Source of the DNA: Chitinivibrionales bacterium
Lineage (GTDB): Bacteria > Fibrobacterota > Chitinivibrionia > Chitinivibrionales > WJKA01
Direction: 5' to 3'
Length of the DNA: 52,845 bases
Assembly (NCBI GenBank): GCA_014728215.1
Contig: WJLZ01000202.1
Location: 1 to 52,845 of the forward strand
This document shows positions 46,291 to 52,845 of the stretch, one piece after another (positions within the stretch are counted from its first letter, which is position 1; the number at the start of each line of letters is the position of its first letter). The position numbers and the translations under genes are program-made. The notes under the pieces were generated by a model that saw nothing but the letters and a program-made list of their open reading frames with translations, was not told the DNA's origin and did not search any database.

Positions 46291-48441
46291 TTATTCAGAA
46301 ACAGAGTCGAGTGCGGCCCTTAATTTTTCGAGTGAATATGGTTTCCGGATTGCTGCAAAAAAGCCGAATTTCCGGTATTGAGCGATTTCTTCGTTTTCGG
46401 CGTAACCGCTGCAGATGATAATTTTTAAGTCCGGGTCGATTTTATGGAGTTCTTCGGCAAGCTTTACTCCTCCCATGCCTCCGGGGATGGTAAGATCTGC
46501 AAGGACCACATAGTACTGTTCATTTCCCTCTTTACGCTTGTTATAAATCCCAAGCGCTTCTTCACCATTAATTGCGGCGTCGACCTTATAGCCGAATCGC
46601 TCGAGGATTTTTTTCAGGATATTTCGTATAACATGATCGTCTTCCATAACAAGGATACGTCTTTCGTTGCCCGTCGCCCGTTCTGTTTTGTGTAATTGGT
46701 CAAGCTGTTTTTCCATGCCCTCTTCCGGAATATACACGGTAAAGACAGCGCCGACGCCGGATTCTGAAGAGACAAAAATGGAGCCGCCGTGATTTATCAA
46801 TATCGAATGAGCCATTGATAACCCCAGACCACAGGCCTGTTTTTTTGTGGTAAAATAGGGTTCGAATACTTTATCGATAAATTCCTCGGGAATTCCCTCA
46901 CCTTCATCTTCGATCATGATTTCAACGTAGGGGCCGGCCGGAAGATTAAGCACCGAATTTTCTTGTACATGACGGCTCCTGATTTTTACACGGACCACAC
47001 CGCCTTCAGGCATAGCCTGAACGGAGTTGAGCGTAAGATTTTGAAAGACCTGTGTTAATTGCCCCTTGTCGGCCTTGACGGTAAGTTCCTGTTGTGGAAA
47101 ATCAAACACCAGTTTCGCTTTTGACCCCCGGGCGGCAAAAACGCAGGCTTCACGAACAATGTCGCCGATTTGAAATGATTCATTGATCGGCATTCCACCT
47201 TTGGCAAAAGCAAGGAGCTGCTTGGTAAGGCTCGACGCATCGAGCGCTGCTTTTTCTCCCTGCCGAAGGATCTCTTCAATTTCGGGGTTGTCGTGAAGCT
47301 CCATTAATGCAAGTGAGAAACTGGCGGTGATACCGCCGAGAAAATTGTTGAAATCGTGAGCAATTCCCCCGGTTAACTGACCCAGGGCCTCGAGGTTCTG
47401 CGCCTTCTGAAGTTCCTGTTCGGTCTTGATTTGTTCACTGATATCACGTACCAGCATGATAATACCGAGTTTGCGTCCCTTGGTGGCAATTTCAGTCTGC
47501 GAGAGCAGAAGATGTCCGCTCGTAGTATCTTTCCAGAGGATAAACGGTTCATTCCGGTATTGACGGTTAAATTCATATCCCTTTATGCGTTCCTGAAGTA
47601 ATCGGACCGTGATTTTATCTTTTGACTCTCCAAAAAGGGAGCAGGCGCTCGAATTTGCCTGCAGAACATCACCCCGAGGATCAAGCAGCAGTATGGCGTC
47701 GTCAATATCTTCGAATAAAACACTGAAGGATTGTTCCAGTTGTTCGATATTGGCCGAAAGCAGATGATATTTTGATACTGCATGGTAAATAAAATAGATT
47801 TGAATCAGAATTGAAAGCGATGAATAGTGGAGGGCCCGGGGAACGTTGAATAGGGAAGGCAGGATAATAACGAAAAATATCCCCCAGAAACTTGATAATA
47901 GCGCGCCAATAAACAGGAGTCCAAGCTGTTTTCCAAACAGGGTCCCCCTGTTCTTCCGCATAAAGAAATAACAAAGAAAGAGTGCATACAAGCCGGGGAT
48001 TTCGACCGCAAACAGGATAAGGAGGATATATTCGAACGACAGCTCTCCTTTATATTCCAGGCCCAAATTGATAAGGTCGTTGTGTGGGTGAATGAAAAAC
48101 GATAGTATGACACTTCCAAAAACGAGCGCCAACGAAAACCAGTATAAATAATTCGGCTTTTTCCCAAGAAGGGCAAAGACAAAATTAAGAAATAAAAAGC
48201 CCAGGGGGATGAAAAAGGGAGTGATAAGACATTTCACGATAGTTTCAAGAGTCGGTGTGAGGGGAGTATAGAGCAGAAAATGGATAATACCGATAAAAAA
48301 AGCAAAGAATGCAAAGAGAAGAAAAGCCTTGCTAACCGGAGTTTTTCGTCGTTGACCGTAGATATAGGCAAAAATAAACAGATTTGCCAGGGCGGGCAGA
48401 AGGGGTATGAGCGTATGGAAAGTAATCATGCTATTACCCAA
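46291..48441 (-). CDS. Hybrid sensor histidine kinase with C-terminal receiver
   Basis: The 716-residue protein has a seven-helix N-terminal membrane region (residues about 8-220), a PAS domain (about 230-340: LEQSFSVLFEDIDDAILLLDPRGDVLQANSSACSLFG), a coiled linker, HisKA with H-box LTGGIAHDFNNFLGG near 356-370, HATPase_c with FQNLTLNSVQAMPEGG, DEGEGIPEEF and GLGLSMAHSIL, then a receiver domain (about 595-716) with RILVMEDD, the phospho-acceptor LADLTIPGG and CSGYAENE...IRKPYS. It senses a membrane signal and passes phosphate to its own receiver. No partner regulator is adjacent. TAA at 46291 converges on the beta-helix gene. Confidence 0.92.
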   Translation of the reverse strand: MGNSMITFHTLIPLLPALANLFIFAYIYGQRRKTPVSKAFLLFAFFAFFIGIIHFLLYTPLTPTLETIVKCLITPFFIPLGFLFLNFVFALLGKKPNYLYWFSLALVFGSVILSFFIHPHNDLINLGLEYKGELSFEYILLILFAVEIPGLYALFLCYFFMRKNRGTLFGKQLGLLFIGALLSSFWGIFFVIILPSLFNVPRALHYSSLSILIQIYFIYHAVSKYHLLSANIEQLEQSFSVLFEDIDDAILLLDPRGDVLQANSSACSLFGESKDKITVRLLQERIKGYEFNRQYRNEPFILWKDTTSGHLLLSQTEIATKGRKLGIIMLVRDISEQIKTEQELQKAQNLEALGQLTGGIAHDFNNFLGGITASFSLALMELHDNPEIEEILRQGEKAALDASSLTKQLLAFAKGGMPINESFQIGDIVREACVFAARGSKAKLVFDFPQQELTVKADKGQLTQVFQNLTLNSVQAMPEGGVVRVKIRSRHVQENSVLNLPAGPYVEIMIEDEGEGIPEEFIDKVFEPYFTTKKQACGLGLSMAHSILINHGGSIFVSSESGVGAVFTVYIPEEGMEKQLDQLHKTERATGNERRILVMEDDHVIRNILKKILERFGYKVDAAINGEEALGIYNKRKEGNEQYYVVLADLTIPGGMGGVKLAEELHKIDPDLKIIICSGYAENEEIAQYRKFGFFAAIRKPYSLEKLRAALDSVSE

Positions 48442-48660
48442 TAATTCAAGGGGTTATCGTTTCCGGTGTAGTAATATTGCTCTCATAATCAGGCCGGCGT
48501 CGTTATCGAATACAAAATATACATTGATTCAACACCTTTCCCGGGGAATTATTTAAATTTTTAATTAAAATATTAAATTCATGGATTTACCACTACCATC
48601 GATAAGTATTTTTACAGGAGTAATAGTTAGTATCCTCTATCCGGTTATTCTGGAGGTTTT

Positions 48661-49185
48661 ATGAAAAAAGCACTTGGAATGCTTCTTCTTGCTCTGGCCT
48701 GTTCGCTTTCGGCTGCACCGTCCCTGGGCGTCGATTTCTATCTCAACGTCCGGGACAATGGCGACACCGATGCTGATCTCGAGATTATTCCATCGTTGAT
48801 ACTCATGCCCTCAAGTCGTTTTGAGGTTGTCCCCAAAGCCGGATTCAATGTGGATATGGATGAGCACGGTACGGAATTCGGCATTCTTGGAGGATGTGGT
48901 TTTTATTTTCATCTTATCGAATCCAAACCCTTTGTACTCTCATTCGGCCCAGATTTTTTTATTCCTTTTGGTTTTGGTGATGATCTTTTTAAAAGCGGCA
49001 TTTTTATGGGTGCACCGGTTAATGTGGACCTTTATCTGCACAGGAGGTTTTTTCTCAGAGCTGGATTACGGGTAATATCCTTTGGAATCGATATAACCAG
49101 CCAAAATGATGAAACCGATGTGCACACGGATTTTACGATCGATTCGGTTCTGGAGCCGCTGGTGGCATTTTATTTCGAATTGTGA
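48661..49185 (+). CDS. Exported outer-membrane beta-barrel-like protein
   Basis: The 174-residue protein starts with a signal peptide (MKKALGMLLLALACSLSAAPSLGVDF) and continues with alternating beta segments ending in an aromatic C-terminus (LVAFYFEL, typical of outer-membrane barrels). VDFYLNVRDNGDTDADLEIIPSLIL, GFNVDMDEHG and FRLILE-free strands such as FFLRAGLRVISFGIDI fit an eight-stranded barrel. TGGAGG is 4 nt before the ATG. No family is recognised. It stands alone, convergent with the batDE-like gene. Confidence 0.65.
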   Translation: MKKALGMLLLALACSLSAAPSLGVDFYLNVRDNGDTDADLEIIPSLILMPSSRFEVVPKAGFNVDMDEHGTEFGILGGCGFYFHLIESKPFVLSFGPDFFIPFGFGDDLFKSGIFMGAPVNVDLYLHRRFFLRAGLRVISFGIDITSQNDETDVHTDFTIDSVLEPLVAFYFEL

Positions 49186-49262
49186 GATTGGAGAGGGATT
49201 GATATATCGATAGTAGGGGCGGAAAAAAAATGGGAGTGGGCTACACCCCGGCTTACCGGATG

Positions 49263-51863
49263 CTAGATTTTCCCCAATCCGTCTTTTTCAACCCAGCCCG
49301 ATACGCCGTTGGGAAGACTGACCAGTGCCCAGTCGCCCAGCTCTTTACGTATGTGGAATTTGATGCCTTCGTGGGCAGTAAAAAGCACCTTTGATCCCTT
49401 GGGCTGATTAAGAGCATCAACAGATCGGTCAAGAACAATCGCGTAGGTGACCTTTTCGGCCTGATAGATTTTATATCCGGTTGAAATACCGGTGATAAGG
49501 GCAATTATTATCAGCAATGACGACAAATAAATAATCCACAAGCGGATATTGTGGGAAACAAATAACCCCAGGGCAAAAAGAATACTGAGAAGCAGGAGAA
49601 TCCAGAATATAAGCCATAACTGGACGTTGAGTGAGAGCGCCGTATGAAGCCGCCAGAGGACGGTTTCGAGAAATCCCCGTTCGGGTTCAGGCGCCCGGTC
49701 GATAATATTGGCTGTTGCAAACTTGATGTTTGTGGTGATATCCGGATCGCCTGGTGACAGCTTGTGAGCTTTTTCATAATACAAAATGGCTTCACCCAGT
49801 TGACGGAGACGAAAATAGGCGTTTCCCAAATTGTAATAAACATCACTGTTACTGATTCCCGACTCAATAATTTTTTCGTAGTATACTGCCGCACTGTCAT
49901 AATTTTTCTGCTCGTAGAACGAGTTTGCCTTTTGCACCCATCGTTCAACCGGTGCGGCATAACTGTTGGCAGCACAAAAGAGAGCCAGAATAAGGAAAAC
50001 TCTTTGTACCACGCTATTTTTCTTTCCCTTCTTTGCCCGGGCTGAAGATTTTTCCAGCTCTTCAATAAATTGTCGTGTCTTTTCTATCATACTGTTTTTC
50101 GCATTGTCATCAAGTGAACCACCGCCAAAACGGTATTCGTCCAGAGATGAGATAAAGCTCGTCAAGTTATCGACAATCTCGGAGTTGATACCGCGATTTA
50201 TCAGTTCGGCTCGAAGTTCGTCGAGCATTTTTCCCGTAGCGGGAAAACCGAATTTATGGGATATATACCGTTCGATTATCCCGGCAATCTTTCCCAGCAC
50301 CTCGGCGTTGGAAAGCGATCCCGACGTTTGGGATACTTTTTGCAATTCTTTGTGTGCTGTGCGAAGCGCTTTCTGTTTAAGGTTACCGGCGACGTTTTTC
50401 TGTCGTTGTGACTGGACCCTGAAGAGAAGTGAAAATACCGCTATCAAAAAAGGGAGCGGATATACAATAAAAAACAGTGGCTTTCTATATGGTTTTTCGG
50501 GTTGGTTGTGAAGTTGAGTTGACGTTTTGATATATCGGATATCCCGGCCTACTTCTCTGATTTCCTCCTGGGTCAGATACCGGGACCGGGATTTGCTTTT
50601 ACCTTTTCCTTTGGTAACTGCAACAGTGAGCGTGTCGGATGAAGTCGTTTTAAATGCTCGGGCGTCGGGATCAAAATAGACCAGACGTATCGGTGGAATG
50701 ACTGCAGTGCCTTCCCGATTGGGTATAGCAAGATACTTGTAGGTTTTCCGGGCATAAATTCTCTGCGATGTGGTATCGACAAAGGTGTGTTTTTCCGGTG
50801 AAAAGACCTCGAACTCCGGAAGGGTCGGGATTGTGGGCTCGCCGATACTTCCCGGACGGGAATTTCCTTTAACGGCAATTTTCAGAGTAATCGCTTCACC
50901 CGCGGGAACCGATTTTGGATCAACCGATGCTTCGAGGGTGAAATTACCCACCGAACCGGTAAAGTCCGGTGGCGTTGACGGTATGCTTTTGATGGAAACG
51001 TTAAGTGAATTTGAGAGTACGCTTTTGGGTATCTGTTGAACACGGGTGCCGAAGCCGAAAAAATTCCCGTCAAAGAAATCATCAAAGAACGGGTCCCGTC
51101 GGCGTGAAGATTGAATGCGTTTCTGTTCAACGAATTCAAAAGGTATTCTGTTAATTGTGAAACTACCCGTACTGAGCGGAAAGGCCGCATAGGGGGCACG
51201 GATTACTTCATAAATTTCTCCGCCTACCCGTTCCTGGTCGCGGCCGAGTTTCTGACCGTATAGTTTGCTCAGGGAAAATACCGCTCCCAGTTCTTTATCG
51301 ATCCGGTCGATAAGATCCGAAAAACCGCTCTGGGTCCAGGCCGCGGCCGAGTTGGCTTTTCGCATAACCTTAACCATCAGCAGGGTCTGCTCGCCAACGT
51401 AAAGTTCCTTTTTGTTCAGTATCAGCCGCACGATCATGTCGGGATTTTTGACAACATCTTTAGTGACGGTAATTTTGACCGGTCCGGTCGAATGGACAGT
51501 GCCGCCAATCGAAAAATTCAGTGATGGAAATGAAAAGGCGCCGGGCTTTTTGGGTACACAATGATAATGGAGATAATAGATTATCTCTTCTTTTTTAGTC
51601 ATCTTACCATTAATAATCTGGATTGACGAAGTGAATCCTGAGGAGTTTTTAGTGACCTTGGCTACGGTGAAATGTTCATTGTCGGGTATTTTGGGGACCG
51701 GCAGGCTTTTATACTGCTTTGAGCTTTTAATTGAAACGGTAACGATTACCTGCTCCCCGAGAGCAACCCTGGTGCGCTCCGCCTGTGCAGAGACCGAAAC
51801 AGCACCGAAAGAATCGACCACCGTAAGGAGAGCGAAAAATATCATTGCAATGATTATTCGCAT
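49263..51863 (-). CDS. BatD-BatE fusion protein with TPR and SH3-like domains
   Basis: I place the start at the ATG at 51863, with AAGAGG 5 nt upstream (a GTG at 51869 is possible); 866 aa. A signal peptide is followed by a BatD-like region to about 480 (VSAQAERTRVALGEQVIVTVSIKS, LNKKELYVGEQTLLMVKVMR, FFDDFFDGNFFGFGTR, ASVDPKSVPAGEAITLKIAVKGN) and a TM helix near 460-480. A second signal-like hydrophobic stretch, VVQRVFLILALFCAANSYA, follows near 615-635, then two TPRs (VQKANSFYEQKNYDSAAVYYEKII, YYNLGNAYFRLRQLGEAILYYEKA), two TM helices at about 725-780 and an SH3-like end (KFHIRKELGDWALVSLPNGVSGWVEKDG). The second half is the BatE layout. Bat proteins contribute to aerotolerance and stress resistance in the Bacteroides and Leptospira operons. 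The retained second signal-like segment suggests gene fusion. Confidence 0.85.
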   Translation of the reverse strand: MRIIIAMIFFALLTVVDSFGAVSVSAQAERTRVALGEQVIVTVSIKSSKQYKSLPVPKIPDNEHFTVAKVTKNSSGFTSSIQIINGKMTKKEEIIYYLHYHCVPKKPGAFSFPSLNFSIGGTVHSTGPVKITVTKDVVKNPDMIVRLILNKKELYVGEQTLLMVKVMRKANSAAAWTQSGFSDLIDRIDKELGAVFSLSKLYGQKLGRDQERVGGEIYEVIRAPYAAFPLSTGSFTINRIPFEFVEQKRIQSSRRRDPFFDDFFDGNFFGFGTRVQQIPKSVLSNSLNVSIKSIPSTPPDFTGSVGNFTLEASVDPKSVPAGEAITLKIAVKGNSRPGSIGEPTIPTLPEFEVFSPEKHTFVDTTSQRIYARKTYKYLAIPNREGTAVIPPIRLVYFDPDARAFKTTSSDTLTVAVTKGKGKSKSRSRYLTQEEIREVGRDIRYIKTSTQLHNQPEKPYRKPLFFIVYPLPFLIAVFSLLFRVQSQRQKNVAGNLKQKALRTAHKELQKVSQTSGSLSNAEVLGKIAGIIERYISHKFGFPATGKMLDELRAELINRGINSEIVDNLTSFISSLDEYRFGGGSLDDNAKNSMIEKTRQFIEELEKSSARAKKGKKNSVVQRVFLILALFCAANSYAAPVERWVQKANSFYEQKNYDSAAVYYEKIIESGISNSDVYYNLGNAYFRLRQLGEAILYYEKAHKLSPGDPDITTNIKFATANIIDRAPEPERGFLETVLWRLHTALSLNVQLWLIFWILLLLSILFALGLFVSHNIRLWIIYLSSLLIIIALITGISTGYKIYQAEKVTYAIVLDRSVDALNQPKGSKVLFTAHEGIKFHIRKELGDWALVSLPNGVSGWVEKDGLGKI

Positions 51864-52645
51864 GAGCACCTCTTACGTATCCATGCACTGAGTGATATTG
51901 AGATAAAATTAACTCCGGCCACCGTTGAGAAATTATGATCGTTGTTCGGGAGCAGATGATATTCTTCATTGATCCCCTGTTGCCGGGCATAATGCGTATA
52001 CTTACCCGATTCACGAACACTTACCGAAGGGTCGGCGTCGCCCTGAAAAATAATAAGATCGCCTTTGAATCCGGCAAGCGCTTCGAGGGGGTTCTGATTT
52101 TTCATATCTTCGATAAAATGCATTCCCATTTCGTGGGGTCCCTTTTCATAAAAACCGTTTTGGTTGACTCCGGCGGCGACGACATTCTGTTTTCGTTCCA
52201 TAAAAATTTTATGGGGTTGGGCAACTGGGGCAAGAAGAATCAATCCCCGGGCTTTGGTTTCCGCTGCGCCGAGAGCTGCAACAGCGCCGCCCAGGCTATG
52301 ACCGAGAACAAAGAGAGATGCCTTCGGGTCGTGCTGCTTTATAAATCGTATCGCCGAAAAAAGATCTTCCTTCATGGTAGACAATGTCATATCCGAAAAC
52401 CGGCCGTCACTTTCGCCGCATCCTCTGAAATCAAATCGTAGTGATGCAATCCCCTGTTGGGCAAGAGTTCGTGAAAATTTAACAAAAAGATACTCAGGTC
52501 CCATGCGCTGCGAAGTAAAACCATGACAAAAGACTACGTATGGCTGTTCCTTGCTGCCGGTGCTGTGCAGCGAACCCCGAAGAGTCTTGCCTTTTAATTG
52601 CCATTCAACAAATTGAAATGTCTCTTTCATCCCGTAAGCCGTCAT
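51854..52645 (-). CDS. Alpha/beta hydrolase (serine hydrolase family)
   Basis: The 263-residue protein has a classical alpha/beta hydrolase layout: PYVVFCHGFTSQRMGPEYLFVKFSRTL, LRFDFRGCGESDG (oxyanion-side region), nucleophile elbow FVLGHSLGGAVAAL near residues 111-124 with the Ser, GDADPSVSVRES (acid) and HNFSTV (His) near 245. This is the Hydrolase_4/serine aminopeptidase S33-type group. The substrate is unknown. No signal peptide is seen. It lies between the batC-like end and batDE and overlaps batDE by 10 nt, so it is translated with the Bat genes. Start at 52645 has GGAG upstream. Confidence 0.85.
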   Translation of the reverse strand: MTAYGMKETFQFVEWQLKGKTLRGSLHSTGSKEQPYVVFCHGFTSQRMGPEYLFVKFSRTLAQQGIASLRFDFRGCGESDGRFSDMTLSTMKEDLFSAIRFIKQHDPKASLFVLGHSLGGAVAALGAAETKARGLILLAPVAQPHKIFMERKQNVVAAGVNQNGFYEKGPHEMGMHFIEDMKNQNPLEALAGFKGDLIIFQGDADPSVSVRESGKYTHYARQQGINEEYHLLPNNDHNFSTVAGVNFISISLSAWIRKRCSCE

Positions 52646-52695
52646 TTTCCAGTTACTCCACTAGGAGTTCATTGTCCTTAAAATACTCAATTTCT

Positions 52696-52845
52696 CTACC
52701 AGTCTTTTTCCGGCTTGCCCCCTTTCATGGGTACGACTTTTCTTGGTTTGTTGAGTTTATCTTCGTCATCCGAAAACTGTTCCAGCATACGTTTTGCTTC
52801 CCGCTTCTCCTGCTTTTCTTTTTGTTCACTTGGTGAGGGTGGGGG
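52696..52845 (-). CDS. C-terminus of a BatC-like protein, partial at right edge
   Basis: On the minus strand a TAG at 52696-52698 closes a frame open to the window end. The last residues read PPPSPSEQKEKQEKREAKRM, then LEQFSDDEDKLNKPRK and end PEKDW. The Pro/Gln/Glu-rich lead followed by a short charged helix and terminal KDW is the tail of BatC-like TPR proteins in Bat operons. The TPR part lies outside the window. It ends 50 bases before the hydrolase start. Confidence 0.5.
   Translation of the reverse strand, partial: PPPSPSEQKEKQEKREAKRMLEQFSDDEDKLNKPRKVVPMKGGKPEKDW

Noticed and set aside
46252-46305. TTTCTGA...TCAGAAA inverted repeat between the beta-helix gene and the histidine kinase
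   Set aside because: It overlaps the kinase stop and lacks a clear T-run on either strand; possibly a weak bidirectional terminator but not supported enough.

Overview
The window is dense bacterial chromosome: about 47 protein genes, one tRNA, short intergenic gaps, genes on both strands and many 4-16 nt gene overlaps. There is no rRNA, CRISPR array, prophage or intact insertion sequence. Outer-membrane and exported proteins, a beta-helix protein with a type IX secretion-like C-terminal tail, Bat genes, a polysaccharide lyase and a GH94 phosphorylase suggest a Gram-negative, polysaccharide-degrading bacterium. The FCB group (Fibrobacterota/Chitinispirillia-like) is my best guess, but no marker gene here settles it.

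Layout. 1-3.2 kb: remnants of a RAYT-like transposase tail (three copies, one inside the 5' end of a coding sequence), a small membrane protein, a DUF5674 gene coupled to another small conserved gene, and a YkgJ-type cysteine-cluster protein. 3.4-5.4 kb: a secreted family-1 pectate-lyase-like protein broken by one frameshift. 5.6-9.3 kb: a two-TM potassium channel with an RCK domain, coupled to a separate cyclic-nucleotide-binding protein; a FlgM-like small protein; a degenerate HD-GYP protein. 9.4-14.0 kb: trpS, then a phosphohexomutase coupled to a membrane Ser/Thr kinase. 14.0-20.0 kb (minus): a compact operon of diguanylate cyclase, aroE, aroA, aroB and a dynamin-like GTPase. 20.2-22.7 kb: an XRE-cupin regulator with an apparently leaderless promoter, then leuC and leuD. 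23-24 kb: MscS channel.

24.3-28.9 kb holds a glycan-assembly and decoration cluster: a dolichol-phosphate-mannose-synthase-like enzyme, a GT2 enzyme fused to the non-catalytic half of a polyprenyl-phosphate sugar transferase, a DUF616 protein, a sulfotransferase and a methyltransferase. 28.9-33.9 kb: PAC2 protein, ligA coupled to a ROK sugar kinase, and a LipM-like octanoyltransferase. 34-37.8 kb: a peptide-type ABC importer (binding lipoprotein and two permeases) without its ATPases. 37.9-41.6 kb: a complete selenocysteine decoding set, selC-selA-selB. 41.6-46.2 kb: GH94 phosphorylase and a secreted beta-helix protein. 46.3-49.2 kb: hybrid histidine kinase and a small exported protein. 49.3-52.8 kb (minus): the end of a batC-like gene, an alpha/beta hydrolase and a BatD-BatE fusion.

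The most unusual points are the transposase-tail scar inside the YkgJ-type gene, the split channel/CNBD pair, the GT2 hybrid, the leaderless XRE promoter with a palindrome in its spacer, and the BatD-BatE fusion. None is demonstrably a wholly new system; the split channel, the GT2 hybrid and the Bat locus are the best candidates for follow-up.
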